Positions 32,935-43,555 of a DNA stretch of 64,000 bases are shown here, in pieces; within the stretch, counting starts at the first letter, position 1; each line of letters begins with the position of its first letter. The notes below the pieces were generated by a model. That model searched no databases, was not told the DNA's origin, and worked only from the letters and a program-made list of their open reading frames with translations. Origin of the DNA: Enoplolaimus lenunculus (taxonomy: Eukaryota; Nematoda; Enoplea; Enoplida; Thoracostomopsidae); the NCBI GenBank assembly GCA_030248215.1, contig JASANG010001373.1, forward strand, positions 1 through 64,000, in the 5' to 3' direction. The translations under genes and the position numbers were made by a program.

Positions 32935-33350
32935 CTGTAGTGACCCTAATAAGAGGGGAGTAATAAGAGGGGGGTCCCCATTTTGAGTCCCAATCAATAA
33001 AAGTCCTTATCTCTAATAAGAGTCCGTAAGCGGATAGAGTCCCTAAACGCTAATTATAGTCCATAAATGTAAATTTTCCTAATTGTAGTGTAGAAATGAC
33101 TCCAGGACCAAATAAAGTTGAGTTTGAAAATTAATGCATACTCAGTTTTGAAAGTGCATCCCTACGTATAAGCTTGCATTATCGCTCAAGCCATTGATTC
33201 AAGGCAAATAAACGTTTAATTCCGCGTATATTTGCAATAACGGATATATATCAGTAACGAAGGTTGGCGGAGCGTGGGTTAAAAACAAATAACAATCCGT
33301 AACCGAATAACCGGGGAAGTACCCTCTGGAGAGGTCAAATAAATACCGAA
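32935..33350. mobile_element. Family C MITE, right end lost
   Basis: TA then CTGTAGTGACCCTAATAAGA. It carries the shared core but ends at AGGTCAAATAAATACCG, where family A sequence begins. Confidence 0.75.
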
Positions 33351-33354
33351 AAGT

Positions 33355-33505
33355 TCGTTAAGCTTGCAAAAATGTGTTCAAAAGCCTAAGCCTAAGCCTA
33401 AGCATAAGCCTAAGCCTAAGCACAAAAAATGTAATTTAGAATCTAAACCTACTCTTTTTATACGTCCACCAGAAATCTGGACGCCATATAAAGTATCATG
33501 GGCCG
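33355..33505. mobile_element. Family A MITE, left-truncated
   Basis: CCTAAG array followed by the second-subfamily end CTACTCTTTTTATACGTCC and TATCATGGGCC. Confidence 0.65.
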
Positions 33506-33543
33506 AGCTGGTGACACACTGAAGAAGTATTAATAGCAAATTG

Positions 33544-33913
33544 GGCCTATGTAAAGATCAGGGGCGGAACGCTTTTTTTGCGAAACTGCAATAGAGTAAG
33601 CTTAAGTTTTAGTCCAATTTTTTGCTTAGGCTTAGACTTAGACTTATGTATAACCTCATTCTTAATACGATGACCTATGTATAGAACAGGGCAGAATTGT
33701 TTTTCAGAGTGGCTGTTATAGAGTCAGTTAATGTCCTAGACCTAGGATTAGGCTTAGGAACAGGCTCATTCTTACGCTTAGGCATTGGCTTAGGCTTGGG
33801 AATATTTTTATACTACTGTTTCGGCCCAGTTCTTTACATCGGCCCTTACGCTTAAGCTTAGGCTTAGGAATATGCTTATATTATTACTGTTACGGCCCTG
33901 GTCTATACGTTGG
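33544..33913. mobile_element. Family A MITE with a nested family A MITE
   Basis: Outer arms GGGCCTATGTAAAGATCAGG (33544) and CCCTGGTCTATACGTTGG (33890s). An inner copy, about 33671-33842, has its own arms GACCTATGTATAGAACAGGG and CAGTTCTTTACATCGGCC. Confidence 0.75.
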
Positions 33914-33963
33914 TCAGAAATTATAATGGCTATGGGATGTAGATTGAAACCAGCGAGATTGCA

Positions 33964-34203
33964 CACTGCAAAAAATGGTGAGTCAAATTGACTTTCTCCC
34001 AAATAGGCTTTTCCGGACTACACAAACTGAGTCAAATTTGACCCCGCCAGAGTCAAATTCGGCTCAATGAATCGCTCAAGCAGTTGAATTTGACTCTCAC
34101 GGAGTCGAATTTGACTCTCGCGGAGTCGAATTTGACTCAGTTTGTGTAGTCTGGAAAAGCCTATTTCGGAGAGAGTATACTTGACTCACCATTTTTTGCA
34201 GTG
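33964..34203. mobile_element. Family D foldback
   Basis: CACTGCAAAAAATGGTGAGTC and CACCATTTTTTGCAGTG. A duplicated GACTCTCACGGAGTCGAATT unit lengthens it to 240 bp. Confidence 0.85.
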
Positions 34204-34283
34204 CACAGTAATTTGCCAAAATGTCACATTTAATTGTATTAACCCATCTTGAATACTCGATGTTTAACTCGTTCAAATTGCAG

Positions 34284-34622
34284 ATCTCAAAATTGACACC
34301 GACACAAACCAAATCAAATGCGAATCCTGTGTTGATTTTCTAACCTCATCATTCACTGGTTACGCCTGCTATAACGATTTATCACCAACTGATAATAGAT
34401 GCTACATTGATTTGAGAATACGTCTTATAATACTGTTCCACCCCTGTGCTTTACAATGGCCATCAAGCCTATACATATTATAAAATTGTACTGAAAATTG
34501 GAAACCTAATTTATAAGCTTAATTAATTTAATTATAACTTTACTGCTTTCGCCAGTGCAATAATCGAATGGTTACTGTGGCAACTTGAAGCCCCTCCAGG
34601 CACTAAAAATTGTGAATGAGTC
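34284..34622 (+). CDS. Candidate exons of a small Cys-containing protein
   Basis: After TTCAAATTGCAG at 34284 a frame reads DLKIDTDTNQIKCESCVDFL and then TSSFTG up to a possible donor at about 34367. After a second acceptor (ACTGCTTTCGCCAG, 34555) another frame reads AIIEWLLWQLEAPPGTKNCE to a stop near 34620. The CxxC start and the WLL helix recall saposin-like peptides, but the two junction phases do not match directly and family L and A fragments lie between. I treat these as separate likely exons of one unfinished model. Confidence 0.25.
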
Positions 34623-34701
34623 TATGAACCGAACAGTATCAAGCCAAACCGGTTTGGTGGGAATATTTGGGGGCAAAACTTCAAGAGGGTCCTATGAACA
34701 G

Positions 34702-34871
34702 GCATGTAGCTAGCACACCTTGTTAGGGGGCTGCTAAATAATTTTCAGGAGGGGCATTCAAGTGTTTTCGATGACTTACAAGCAAGGTTGAAAATTTTCC
34801 AGGGGGGGGGCAAAATTCTCCCAGGGAACTGAGACTGTCATACCTCTGCCCCTCCTGACTACGGGCCTGTC
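34702..34871. mobile_element. Family H MITE
   Basis: CATGTAGCTAGCACACCTTG and CTGACTACGGGCCTGT ends; G-run and GACTTACAAGCAAGGTTGAA inside. Confidence 0.7.
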
Positions 34872-35229
34872 TAGACCGAATTTTGATAATTCGCTAATGG
34901 ATGTTAAAACGCTTACAAACACGGGATCACTATTTGATTGCCGGCAATTAAGTTCACTGGTTACGGTTTGGATGCAGGCCTGGATTACTGAAGTTGTAGA
35001 ATACTACGTGAGCCCGTAAAACCAGAGACTGGTCAGGGGGGGGGGGGGCACTCAGTCACCGGTGAAATGTTTGACCTTAACAACATGATCCCTGTAAGTT
35101 TGTGTGGCGTCGTGTCACAGTTTGACATGGCCATAGACCAGAGATTACGACCGTAGAAACCTTTTATAACCTTCAGTTTGATTTTATGACGTTCAAACTG
35201 TGCTAACAAATTTACACTCGCTCGGATGC

Positions 35230-35284
35230 TTACACGATATATCACCAACTGTTGATAGGCGCTAAACACAGTTGAGAATATTTG
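35230..35284. repeat. Family L arm
   Basis: TATCACCAACTGTTGATAGG, then GCTAAACACAGTTGAGAATA, next to a family A element. Confidence 0.5.
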
Positions 35285-35285
35285 T

Positions 35286-35574
35286 CGGCCAATGTAAAGA
35301 ACAGTGGCGGAACAGTATTATAAGCATATTCCTAAGACTACGCTTGAGCCTTAGCCTAAGCGTAAGAATGAGTCTAAGCCTAAACCTAAGCCCAAGCCTA
35401 AGCGTAAGAATGAGCATAATCATAAACCTATGCTTAAGCCTAAGCCTAAGCGAAAGAATAAGCATATTCCTAAGCCTAAATTTAAGCTTAAGCCAAGCAA
35501 AAAAATAGTTTAAAGCGTAAGCTTATTCTGTTGCAATTTCATATAAAAACGTTACTGATCTTTACATGAGCCTA
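35286..35574. mobile_element. Family A MITE
   Basis: GGCCAATGTAAAGAACAGTG to ACTGATCTTTACATGAGCC; three spacer units of the type CGTAAGAATGAG divide the array. Confidence 0.85.
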
Positions 35575-35699
35575 TTTGTCTAAAATCACAAACTAAAATA
35601 AAGCTTAAGTTTATTGTATACTAAAATCGTAAAAACTTGACGGCGACCGAGGGATGAAACTGGGGTTTTCGGTAGGATATAAATCATGAAAACAATGAG

Positions 35700-35915
35700 T
35701 AAATGTGAAAAATAGATGCCTGTTTACAAAGCATAAGCCGATACCTAAGGTTAGGCCTAAACATACCAATTTAAAGCTACAAGTAAGCCTAAGCCTAAGC
35801 CTAAGCCTAAGTCTAAGCCTAAGCCTAAGCTTTAGCTTTCCAGTCTTTTAATCTAAGGCTAAACCAATGTAAGGCTAAACGTAAGCTTACGCCTAAGCCT
35901 AAGCTTTACAGTATC
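35700..35915. repeat. Loose CCTAAG array
   Basis: Two runs of CCTAAG and CTAAGG units without recognisable family A ends. Confidence 0.6.
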
Positions 35916-36183
35916 TAGTATCTCAGTCTCTCTGTGGTCCGGTAAGCAGGCGCCTTTGATTTGGACCAAATAACCTAATGAACTCTAAAACACTACAAAT
36001 GGTACAATTGCTTAAGGTTTCCTCCAAGTGCCTTCTGGTGGAACACGGTCACGGTATTCGCTACCCCTCGTTGACGCCCATCATACACAAACCCCTTTAA
36101 TATGGTGATATCTCTTGGGTATACTTTTCAGTGGAATCTGCGCCAATAAAGAATAAACTCAACACTATGACCAAACTTAAACC

Positions 36184-36715
36184 TACACACTAAATAAACT
36201 GTCTTGTATCCAAGAAATATTGTCTGAAATTTAAGATATTATGTCTTGATACAGATTCCAGACATATAAGTCTTGAATCGGAGTCTTTTATTTCTTAAAT
36301 TTTTCTGAAATATTTTTTGTTTGCACACTTGGATGCCTTGAATTTAAGACTTTGTTTTATGAACGATTAAGACAAATATTTCTGAAATCTAAAACTCAAA
36401 CATGTCTTAAATAAAACACAGACATTTGCCATAAAAACTGACTCTAGAATTGGGGGTAAAGCTCAACCCGGTTCCTTAATTTTACAACTTAAGATACGTC
36501 CAAGACGTAAACTTAGGCTAGGAGAACCTGAGCTCACCCCCGGCAATAGCAATTTCTTGAATATAAGACATTTATGTGTTAACCACTTAAGAAACAAAGT
36601 TCTGAGCTGTTTAAAGGCTATTAACATCTGAAATACAAGACATTTGTGTCTTGAAACTTTAAGAAAGTAGGAGTCTCGAAATTTTAAGACAATTTGTTCT
36701 GTGAATAGCCTTTTA
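36184..36715. repeat. Family K foldback repeat
   Basis: Many copies of TGTCTTAAATTTAAGAAAT-like units in both orientations, from CACTAAATAAACTGTCTTG to TTTAAGACAATTTGTTC. A matching ~650-bp copy lies at 43908. Confidence 0.6.
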
Positions 36716-36989
36716 AGCCTTAACCAAAGACCAAACTTTAACGTAAAATTGAGCCTAAAACTAAATCTGAACCTAAATCCTAAATCAAAACCTGGCCAGG
36801 TTTGACTATAAAAGTCTCTCTTGTCTACGATTTCCCATATACTTTCCTGTACGCATTACCTTTTATATATTCGGTATTGTTGACAATAATTGAGGATTAA
36901 ATGATACCTGCTTATCAACCAATCACACTTAGAATGCTATTGATATTTAGCAATTTGTCTAATGGTATGGGTAAAACAATGATTGCCTA

Positions 36990-37100
36990 GCAATTTTATA
37001 TATATATGTATATATATAAATATATATATGTGTATATATATGTATATATTATATATTATATATTATATATATTTATATTTATATATATTATATAACATGG
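36990..37100. repeat. (TA)n microsatellite
   Basis: TATATA interrupted by TATG and TATT units. Confidence 0.85.
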
Positions 37101-37189
37101 TAAGGACTATATACATATTTAATATATTTAAGAGAACATAAAATGCATTGATTTAATTACTACCGAGTATCATTCTAGGAACGGTATTC

Positions 37190-37290
37190 TGAAATGTGTG
37201 TAGCACCTATCGCCAGTTAGTAGTTGGTCTTCAATACGAACGAAATTTTTCAGCCGCAGTTGTGAAGCTTTTCACCTTCGCAGTGTGGCA
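37190..37290. repeat. Family L arm
   Basis: GTGTAGCACCTATCGCCAGT, then TAGTAGTTGGTCTTC, as in the 48796 copy; the opposite arm is missing. Confidence 0.5.
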
Positions 37291-37399
37291 TAAGCGCAAT
37301 TCATGTGTAAAGTTTTGAACATAATAATTTATTAGTTCATAGTTCCACGACGTAATGTCGCAATTAGTAAAAGCAAGAGTGTATAATATAGGAAGAGTC

Positions 37400-37515
37400 C
37401 TTACGCTTTTAGGCTTAGGCTTATGAATATGCTAATACCACAGTTCTGGCCCTGTTCTGTACATGAGACCACGGATGGGAGCTGCCACACCGCAAACGCC
37501 CCCACTAATTCATCG
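37400..37515. repeat. Family A right end plus a duplicated flank
   Basis: The end CTGGCCCTGTTCTGTACATG is followed by CCACGGATGGGAGCTGCCAC and CGCAAACGCCCCCACTAATT, which recur at 39200-39265. A unit larger than the MITE was copied. Confidence 0.7.
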
Positions 37516-37786
37516 TGGACCCTACTTTGTCTAACCCCCCTCCTTGATTGAGGAGGGGTCTGTACGGCTTTGCATTAAACAAAATTGCGTATTAGATGAA
37601 AAGAGGTCTGCACTAAACATGCAGTTTAGATGTATTTTGAGTAAGTGTGTTAACTTGCAGCTGTAGTTAAGACCACGCCCCCCTCAATCAAGGATGGGGT
37701 AGCATCTATTAAGGTACGCGTAATATCACGCAATATATGTGTAGATGGAGAAGTGTCATACTCTCCACTATACACTCTTGGTGATA

Positions 37787-38130
37787 GCAAGAGTGGATGA
37801 TCACTCATTATAACAAGAGTGTGCAACTCGGTACATTCTGTGTATTAAAGAATGTTCCCGGCGCGCGTTGCGTTTTTGGCCTACTCCCCCCTTGTTTAGG
37901 GGGGTCTGTATGCAGTTTTATATCGTATTAATGCTAGGAGCAAATTGTAACCCCCCTTGTTTAAGGGGGGTAGGTGTACTGAAACATACTTCATTGTTAA
38001 TCTCTTGCTTAAACCCCACCCCCCTGATTGGGGGGTCGAACAAAAATGCAACGCGTGCTGGTGCATTTAGTACCATGCACAGCCAAGCAGTTGCACACTC
38101 TTCTGCAAGGTGGACATCATCCACTCTTGG
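37787..38130. mobile_element. Family F foldback
   Basis: CAAGAGTGGATGATCACTC and CATCATCCACTCTTGG ends; GCGCGCGTTGCGTTTTTGGC and ATGCAACGCGTGCTGG cores. Confidence 0.85.
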
Positions 38131-38331
38131 TGATAGGAAATACACATATTTGAGAATAAAAACACAGTTTGAGTAAAAAAATGTAGTTGTCACAATTGAA
38201 GACTCGAACGATTTGCTAGGGGTAATTGCAGGAGGGGGGCTAAGGTAATCTTAAGCTCTACCAAATTTCCGCCGCGTTCTTTCTACAGGAGACTAAAAGG
38301 ACAGTCCGGAGCGACTAACTACCAGAGTCGG

Positions 38332-38811
38332 TCACCACCGTAGCATTAACACGTACCCCCATAATCCTGCGATTACCCATACCACTCGACCGGGAACGCT
38401 CCCAACAACAGGATTTCCGCTGGCAGCATAATAGTTCACATCTAAACTGACACCTCGATTTTCACATCGTTGTTCCCATTCTTGAAATTGTTTCGGCAAT
38501 ATTCTTCGCGTTTCTGTCACCACTGCGCTCGAATCACCTGGACAATTGTTAATACACGTTCGCACGCTTGCCCACATTTTACAATCGTCGATTTTTCCCA
38601 CGCTCACTGACGATTTTCCCACGGTGCCAGACGACGTTCCCACGGTGTGAACGTTGCCGGCTGATGCGTCATCGTCAATACGGTTGAATGTGATTCGATT
38701 TTTGAGGACAGAAAACGGGTTTAAGCAACGAAGTGTGCATCCAACATCGACGCCGGCACAGATCAGAGGAAGAATGGCGACAAAAACGATAGCTAACAGA
38801 TGCCGAGACAT
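38332..38811 (-). CDS. Secreted Cys-rich protein, single exon
   Basis: 159 aa with an N-terminal signal peptide (MSRHLLAIVFVAILPLICAG) and, after it, six cysteines (25, 29, 77, 86, 90, 116): CTLRC, CKMWASVRTCINNC, then EQRC. Residues 40-73 are Ser/Gly/Val-rich linker with no Cys. The last ~18 residues (VVWVIAGLWGYVLMLRW) are hydrophobic, fitting a GPI signal or one membrane helix. Cys spacing of this sort is seen in nematode secreted domains such as CPG4 and T20D4.11-like, but the match is by pattern only. The start is the first ATG, with no other in-frame ATG ahead of the signal peptide. No introns are needed. Confidence 0.7.
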   Translation of the reverse strand: MSRHLLAIVFVAILPLICAGVDVGCTLRCLNPFSVLKNRITFNRIDDDASAGNVHTVGTSSGTVGKSSVSVGKIDDCKMWASVRTCINNCPGDSSAVVTETRRILPKQFQEWEQRCENRGVSLDVNYYAASGNPVVGSVPGRVVWVIAGLWGYVLMLRW

Positions 38812-39009
38812 TATAAAATATTACAATTACTTAAATATAATAAAATATGTAAGCAAAATTTATGCCAAATTTATGTTCAGAAAGCTTTGAGTGGTCAAAG
38901 TCTCAAGCTAATCACTATATTAATTGCAGAAATATCTTAAATGCGCTCGGTACACTCTTAACGGTTTAAAAAGAACTCCAGCAAATTTAGATGACCCTAC
39001 AACACGGAT

Positions 39010-39235
39010 GGGCCCATGCATAGAACAGGGCCGGAACGTACTCCTGCAGGGCGATAATAGTGTCAAGTTAAGATTTAGACTAACTTTTTTGCTTTAGGCT
39101 TGGACTTAGGCTTAGGCTTAGGCTTAGAAAGAGGCTCATCCTTATGCTTTTAGGCTTAGGCTTAAGCTTAGGCTTAGAAATATGGTAATACTACAGTTCT
39201 GGCCCTGTTCTGTCCATGAGACCACGGATGGAAGC
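39010..39235. mobile_element. Family A MITE
   Basis: GGGCCCATGCATAGAACAGG, TTAGGC units, then CTGGCCCTGTTCTGTCCATG and the duplicated flank described at 37400. Confidence 0.8.
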
Positions 39236-39289
39236 TGCCACACCGCAAACGCCCCCACTAATTCATAATTGTAACACTTCAAATTTTGG

Positions 39290-39500
39290 GCCCATGTAAA
39301 GATCCGGAGCGGAACGTTTTTCTGTGGGACTGCAATAGAGTAAGCTTAATCTTTAGACTAATTGTTTCGTTTGGCTTAGACTTAGACTTAGGCTTAGGCT
39401 TAGGAATATGCTCATTCTTACGGTTAGACTTAGGCTTACGCTTAGGCTTTGGCTTAGGAATATGCTTATAATACTGTTCCGCCCATGTTCTTTACATCGA
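39290..39500. mobile_element. Family A MITE
   Basis: GGGCCCATGTAAAGATCCGG to TTCCGCCCATGTTCTTTACA; close to consensus. Confidence 0.85.
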
Positions 39501-39727
39501 CCAAAATTTTAATAGAACGCAAGGCGATTTTTCAAATTCCAGACTCCGACGTCTCTGGAAAGAAATAAGGTCACAAATACGTGAGACTATAAGGGTTGCG
39601 TCATACTTTACTGTTCTGGGCGCCGCAAGGTGCGCCAAACACCGCTCGACGGTGCCACGTGCCGCTATACGTTGCTAACAAAAACGAAGGCAAAATCTAT
39701 TTTTAAAATGACGTGGAACAATTTTTG

Positions 39728-39868
39728 GTCCATGTATAGAACAGGGCCGGAGCATTAGTATAAGCATAAGCCTAAGCCTAAGCCGAAGCAAACGAGTTAG
39801 TCTAAAGCTTAAACTAACTCTTTTACAGCCTCGCCAGAAAACGATCTGGCCCTGTTCTATACATGGGC
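39728..39868. mobile_element. Family A MITE, short copy
   Basis: GGTCCATGTATAGAACAGGG and CCCTGTTCTATACATGGGCC are almost perfect inverted ends with three CCTAAG units. Confidence 0.85.
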
Positions 39869-40142
39869 CGAATTTTTGAACAAATTTTTTCAAACTTGAT
39901 TTTTGAAATTTGCTAAAATCCAGCGTAATGAAGCAATGAAAAGAGGTTACATTTATATTTGTTGTCAGTTTAAAATATGAGCGTTAAAAGCGTGCAAAAA
40001 AAATTTAAAAAATGATATTTTTCAGTATGGTAATTATGGTAATTTTCAGTTGCGCAACCTTGAAGGTATAAGAAATTGTATTTATCAAATTTATATGTAA
40101 CACTTATCGCTAGTTATAGTCACAAGTTGTTGGTTTAACATT

Positions 40143-40360
40143 TGGGCTCATGTAAAGATCAAGAGCGGAACGTTTTTCTGTGGGACTGTAATATTAGAGT
40201 CAGCTTAAGTTTTAGACTAATGTTTGCTCAAGTTTTAGGCTTAGCCTTAAAGGTAGCTATAAGCTCATTAGGAGGCTTAGGCTTCGAATTAGGCTTAGGC
40301 TAAAGCTTAGAAATACGCTTATGCTACTGTTACGGTTCTGTTGATATACATTGGCCAAAA
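40143..40360. mobile_element. Family A MITE
   Basis: GCTCATGTAAAGATCAAGAG to GGTTCTGTTGATATACATTG; degraded array. Confidence 0.75.
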
Positions 40361-40439
40361 TGCGCAAGACTTCCCATCAACATGGTAATCTATGTATACT
40401 ACTGGCTAAGCAGACACGTTTCAGTACGTGGGCATAGTA

Positions 40440-41482
40440 CCAATACTACATTTAGGACTATAAAAGCATATTCGTAAGCCTAAGTTTAAGCCTAAATGTT
40501 AAAAATAAGTGCAAACGCAAGCCAAACCTTAAATCTGAGCTCATGTAAACATTGTAGTCTAACATCGAAGCCAACTCTTTTGGAGTCATTTCAGAAAACG
40601 GGACGACCCTAAAAGTAATAAGGTCCAAAATTGACAGCAACCAAAATAGCTCAGTTTCAAGGCAAGAGGTTACGTCTAAATAACTCTGGTTCACAGGGTT
40701 TAAATGTGCCTCAGATATTAATGTTTACCTTAAAATAGTCCAATTTGGAAACTTTTGCATATTTAAGATTCTCACTAACCACGAGCGTAAGTAGGGGCAG
40801 CTTTCAGAGTCAACCCTCGTTCGTGCTGTTTGTGCAAACTGTCCAAGACACGGTTTCAGTTTAAACCCCGTTTCGAATTTTTTATACCTGCCTTGATCTT
40901 CCACCTGTCTAAACTTAAAATGAATCAAAAATCTATTTTGTGGGTGGTCCCAGCGGCGGTCCCGGAGGGCCCAAAATTTTTTATGTCGAAACCGGGCAAT
41001 GTTACATACTGTTCGACGCAGTTTGACGAGCTGAGTGGAATGGTACCAATTTTATGCTGTTTGCTTTACCAGGTAAAACGTTATGACCAAAAATGTAATT
41101 TCTACTTACTTACGTAAAGAACGTTTAAGTAGCGAAATATTTCACAACGTTGCAAACAAGGAAACGCTACTTTGAATGCAAGCAAATACAGCCTGCAAAA
41201 CGCAAAATACGTCGCTGCCCGGTTGCAATTTGTGAAAATTGACGCAAAAGTTTGGTAATTTTAACTAATTTAAGACTTACCATAAACATAGTTATGTTTT
41301 AGAATGTGTTTATGTTGTCAAAAATATTAAAAAACTAACGCAATATTTTAAGTAAAATGATGAAAAATATAACATACTGAATGCAAAATGCAACTTTTTT
41401 TGCGTATAAAATATTGTCAACTCGACGACAAACCTCGAATCGAACCAAGGGCGTAGTAGTCAAAATGTCGTTTCGGGAGACA
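40440..41482. other. Intergenic, no confident gene
   Basis: Contains a few CCTAAG-like units (40467-40520). MVPILCCLLYQ (41038-41070), followed by a GTAAAA donor, looks like a tiny signal exon but has no partner exon that I can find. Confidence 0.3.
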
Positions 41483-41653
41483 GGCCCCCGTAGCCAGCTC
41501 ACTTTGCTAGGGAAGGTGGAATAAAATGTGTTTCTAGACGGGCATACAAGGGATATTGTTGACTTACAAGCACGGTTGATACTTTTCTAAGGGGGGTGCG
41601 GCAAAATTTTTCTAGGGGGGCTCATCTCTCTGGGTGCCCATTGAATACGGACC
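41483..41653. mobile_element. Family H MITE
   Basis: CCCCCGTAGCCAGCTCACTT left end; GACTTACAAGCACGGTTGAT interior; right end decayed. Confidence 0.65.
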
Positions 41654-41869
41654 TGAAGTATAAGTTTCATATCGAAAAATTTTAGACCTCAGGAATCCGG
41701 GTAGTTAACCTTGCTGAAAGGTTTAACTTGCAGAAATTTCCGGTCAACATATATCCCGTCTATGTATACGCCTGTGGATATATAAAATAAAATATTTTAA
41801 AAATGTATACAAGTTACAAAAAATACTTGACTTGTCAATATTTTGAAAATTACGGGTGATTCAGTGGTA

Positions 41870-42193
41870 CCAAGAGTGGATGATACTTATAACAAGAGTG
41901 TGCAATTACCTGAGCTGTGTATGATACAAAATGTACCAGCACGCGTTGCGTTTTTGCCCGACCCACCCTTGTTTAGGGTGGGTCGATTTCAGTTCTAATG
42001 CACGTTACTTTTCTATTTTAAGAAACATAATGTATGAACATATAGGATTGCAACGCATTTATTCTGTTTATTGAAAATTTTTTGACCCCCCCTAAGTCAG
42101 GGGGGTTGGCCAAAAATGCAACGCGCGCTGAGTACATTGTTTTCTACACAGAAGGCACCAAGTTGCATACTCTTCTCCATCATGCACTCTTGG
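41870..42193. mobile_element. Family F foldback, first of two side by side
   Basis: CCAAGAGTGGATGATACTTA to CATCATGCACTCTTGG; cores GCACGCGTTGCGTTTTTGC and CCAAAAATGCAACGCG. Confidence 0.8.
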
Positions 42194-42196
42194 TTA

Positions 42197-42493
42197 AACC
42201 AAGCGTGCCATGATACAAGGGTGTGTAAATCTTGGGGTTGCGCATGGTACAAAATGTACCACCGGGCGTTGCATTTTTGGCTGACACCCTTGTTTACATG
42301 GGGTTGCTGTAACATGCAATACCCCTAAATTAATCTATAATTGGAGCAATTTTGATGCCGCATACATAAAGTGCCATGGTTCGCCCCCTCTAAATATCAA
42401 AGGGGGGTCGGTCAAAAACGCAACACGTGCCTGGTACATTTTGTACCATGCGGAATCCAAGGAATTGCAAATTCGTGTGTCATGCGCTCTTGG
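42197..42493. mobile_element. Family F foldback, second of two side by side
   Basis: CCAAGCGTGCCATGATACAA to GTGTCATGCGCTCTTGG. Core GGGCGTTGCATTTTTGGC and inverse CAAAAACGCAACACG. Only a few bases separate it from the previous copy. Confidence 0.75.
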
Positions 42494-42604
42494 TAGAATA
42501 AATGGAAGGCAATTTCATCATTTCGCCGTGTGCGGTTAAAATGGACGTTTTGCGTTATCTTTCCCTATACTTGGCTTAAAACGTGGTAATGCAAGTGACA
42601 TCAT

Positions 42605-42800
42605 GGGCCAGTTGTGTAGTGGGTAGCATGTCTGCCTTACAAGCGGAAGGTCAGGGTTCGATCCTCGCCGGGTCCAATATTTCGTCGCTAACTGCACAGC
42701 GCCATATTGCGTTCGCTCTCGGGTGCAGCGTATGGGATAGACCGGAATGTACGATAAACTTCTCGGCCGGCATATTGAAGCCAGTCTGACGGCACCCGAA
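42605..42800 (+). repeat. tRNA-Val-like unit (42605-42676) with a GC-richer tail
   Basis: The first 72 bases fold like a tRNA: acceptor GGGCCAG with CGGGTCC (one mismatch), D arm GTGTAGTGGGTAGCAT, anticodon stem TCTGC/GCGGA around CTTACAA (anticodon TAC, valine), and loop TTCGATC. The T stem has two mismatches, so a working tRNA is doubtful. The following ~120 bases are GC-richer than the surroundings and end near CCAGTCTGACGGCACC, as expected of a tRNA-derived SINE or a tRNA pseudogene. Confidence 0.55.
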
Positions 42801-42817
42801 ACCTAAATTTAAGGCCC

Positions 42818-42982
42818 ATTCTCTCAAATATGTTGCACCACCCGTCGCTAGTAGACGATCAAAATTTGCACAGAAGAAAGGAGAATCAAATGCAAAAATG
42901 CACTAAATTTTGAATTTCAACATTCGCTGGTTCGAAAGCTACAAGACCTATCGCCAACTGGTGACAGCTGCCGCATGCATTT
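42818..42982. mobile_element. Family L foldback
   Basis: TTCTCTCAAATATGTTGCACC left; CTATCGCCAACTGGTGACAG right; TTCGAAAGCTACAAGACC inside. Confidence 0.55.
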
Positions 42983-42987
42983 AAATC

Positions 42988-43148
42988 CTAAGCCAAAATG
43001 ATCTTCAACAAATTCTCGAGTCTGTGAGATGTCGACGAAATGTCCGCCGACGAGTCGCCTGGACGACGAATTGTCGGCATGACCGGAATAGGATTTGATA
43101 CCGACACAAAGGCCCGTCTGACCGCATAAGGCAAGATAAAAACTGATG
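42988..43148 (-). CDS. Possible last exon of a secreted or peptide-precursor gene
   Basis: On the minus strand TTTTTATATTTTATAG is a good acceptor. The exon opens in phase 1 with (A)SVFILPYAVRRAFVSV, continues NPIPVMPTIRRPGDSS and ends RLENLLKIILA at TAG. Residues 1-9 are hydrophobic as at the end of a signal peptide, in line with the other genes here that place the signal peptide in a tiny first exon. RR pairs could be protease sites, so a peptide precursor is conceivable. No first exon was identified. Confidence 0.4.
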
Positions 43149-43184
43149 CTATAAAATATAAAAATAAAACTAATTTAGACAGTG

Positions 43185-43555
43185 GCTGGGTTTCCAAAAA
43201 CTTACTTAAGTATTTACTTAAGCTATGATTAAGTAGGTACTTATGTCGCTGACTTAATAAGTAAATACTTAACTTTTCGAACAAAACAGGTAAACGCCAA
43301 ATGTGAGCCATTGTCACAACTGAAAAGTAACCGTTTTGATTTATAATAAGGAGGCACCACGAGTCTGCAATATCAGTTGGACCAAGGATTGCATACTTGA
43401 ACGGTTAATTTGTAATCTATCACATTTAGTTAGTGACTTAAGTATTTACTTAACTTAAGTACGCTTTTAAAAACGGCCAAATAGCTAAGTAATTACTTAG
43501 CAAGTACTTAACTACCAAGTGATACTTAAGTAGAGTTTCAGAAACCCAGCCAATG
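43185..43555. repeat. Foldback with ACTTAAGTA units
   Basis: CTGGGTTTCCAAAAACTTAC and GAGTTTCAGAAACCCAG are inverted ends. Both arms are rich in TACTTAAGTA-type units, around a unique centre. Confidence 0.6.

Noticed and set aside
42605-42676. A working tRNA-Val(TAC) gene
   Set aside because: Two mismatches at the base of the T stem and one in the acceptor stem; kept as tRNA-like only.
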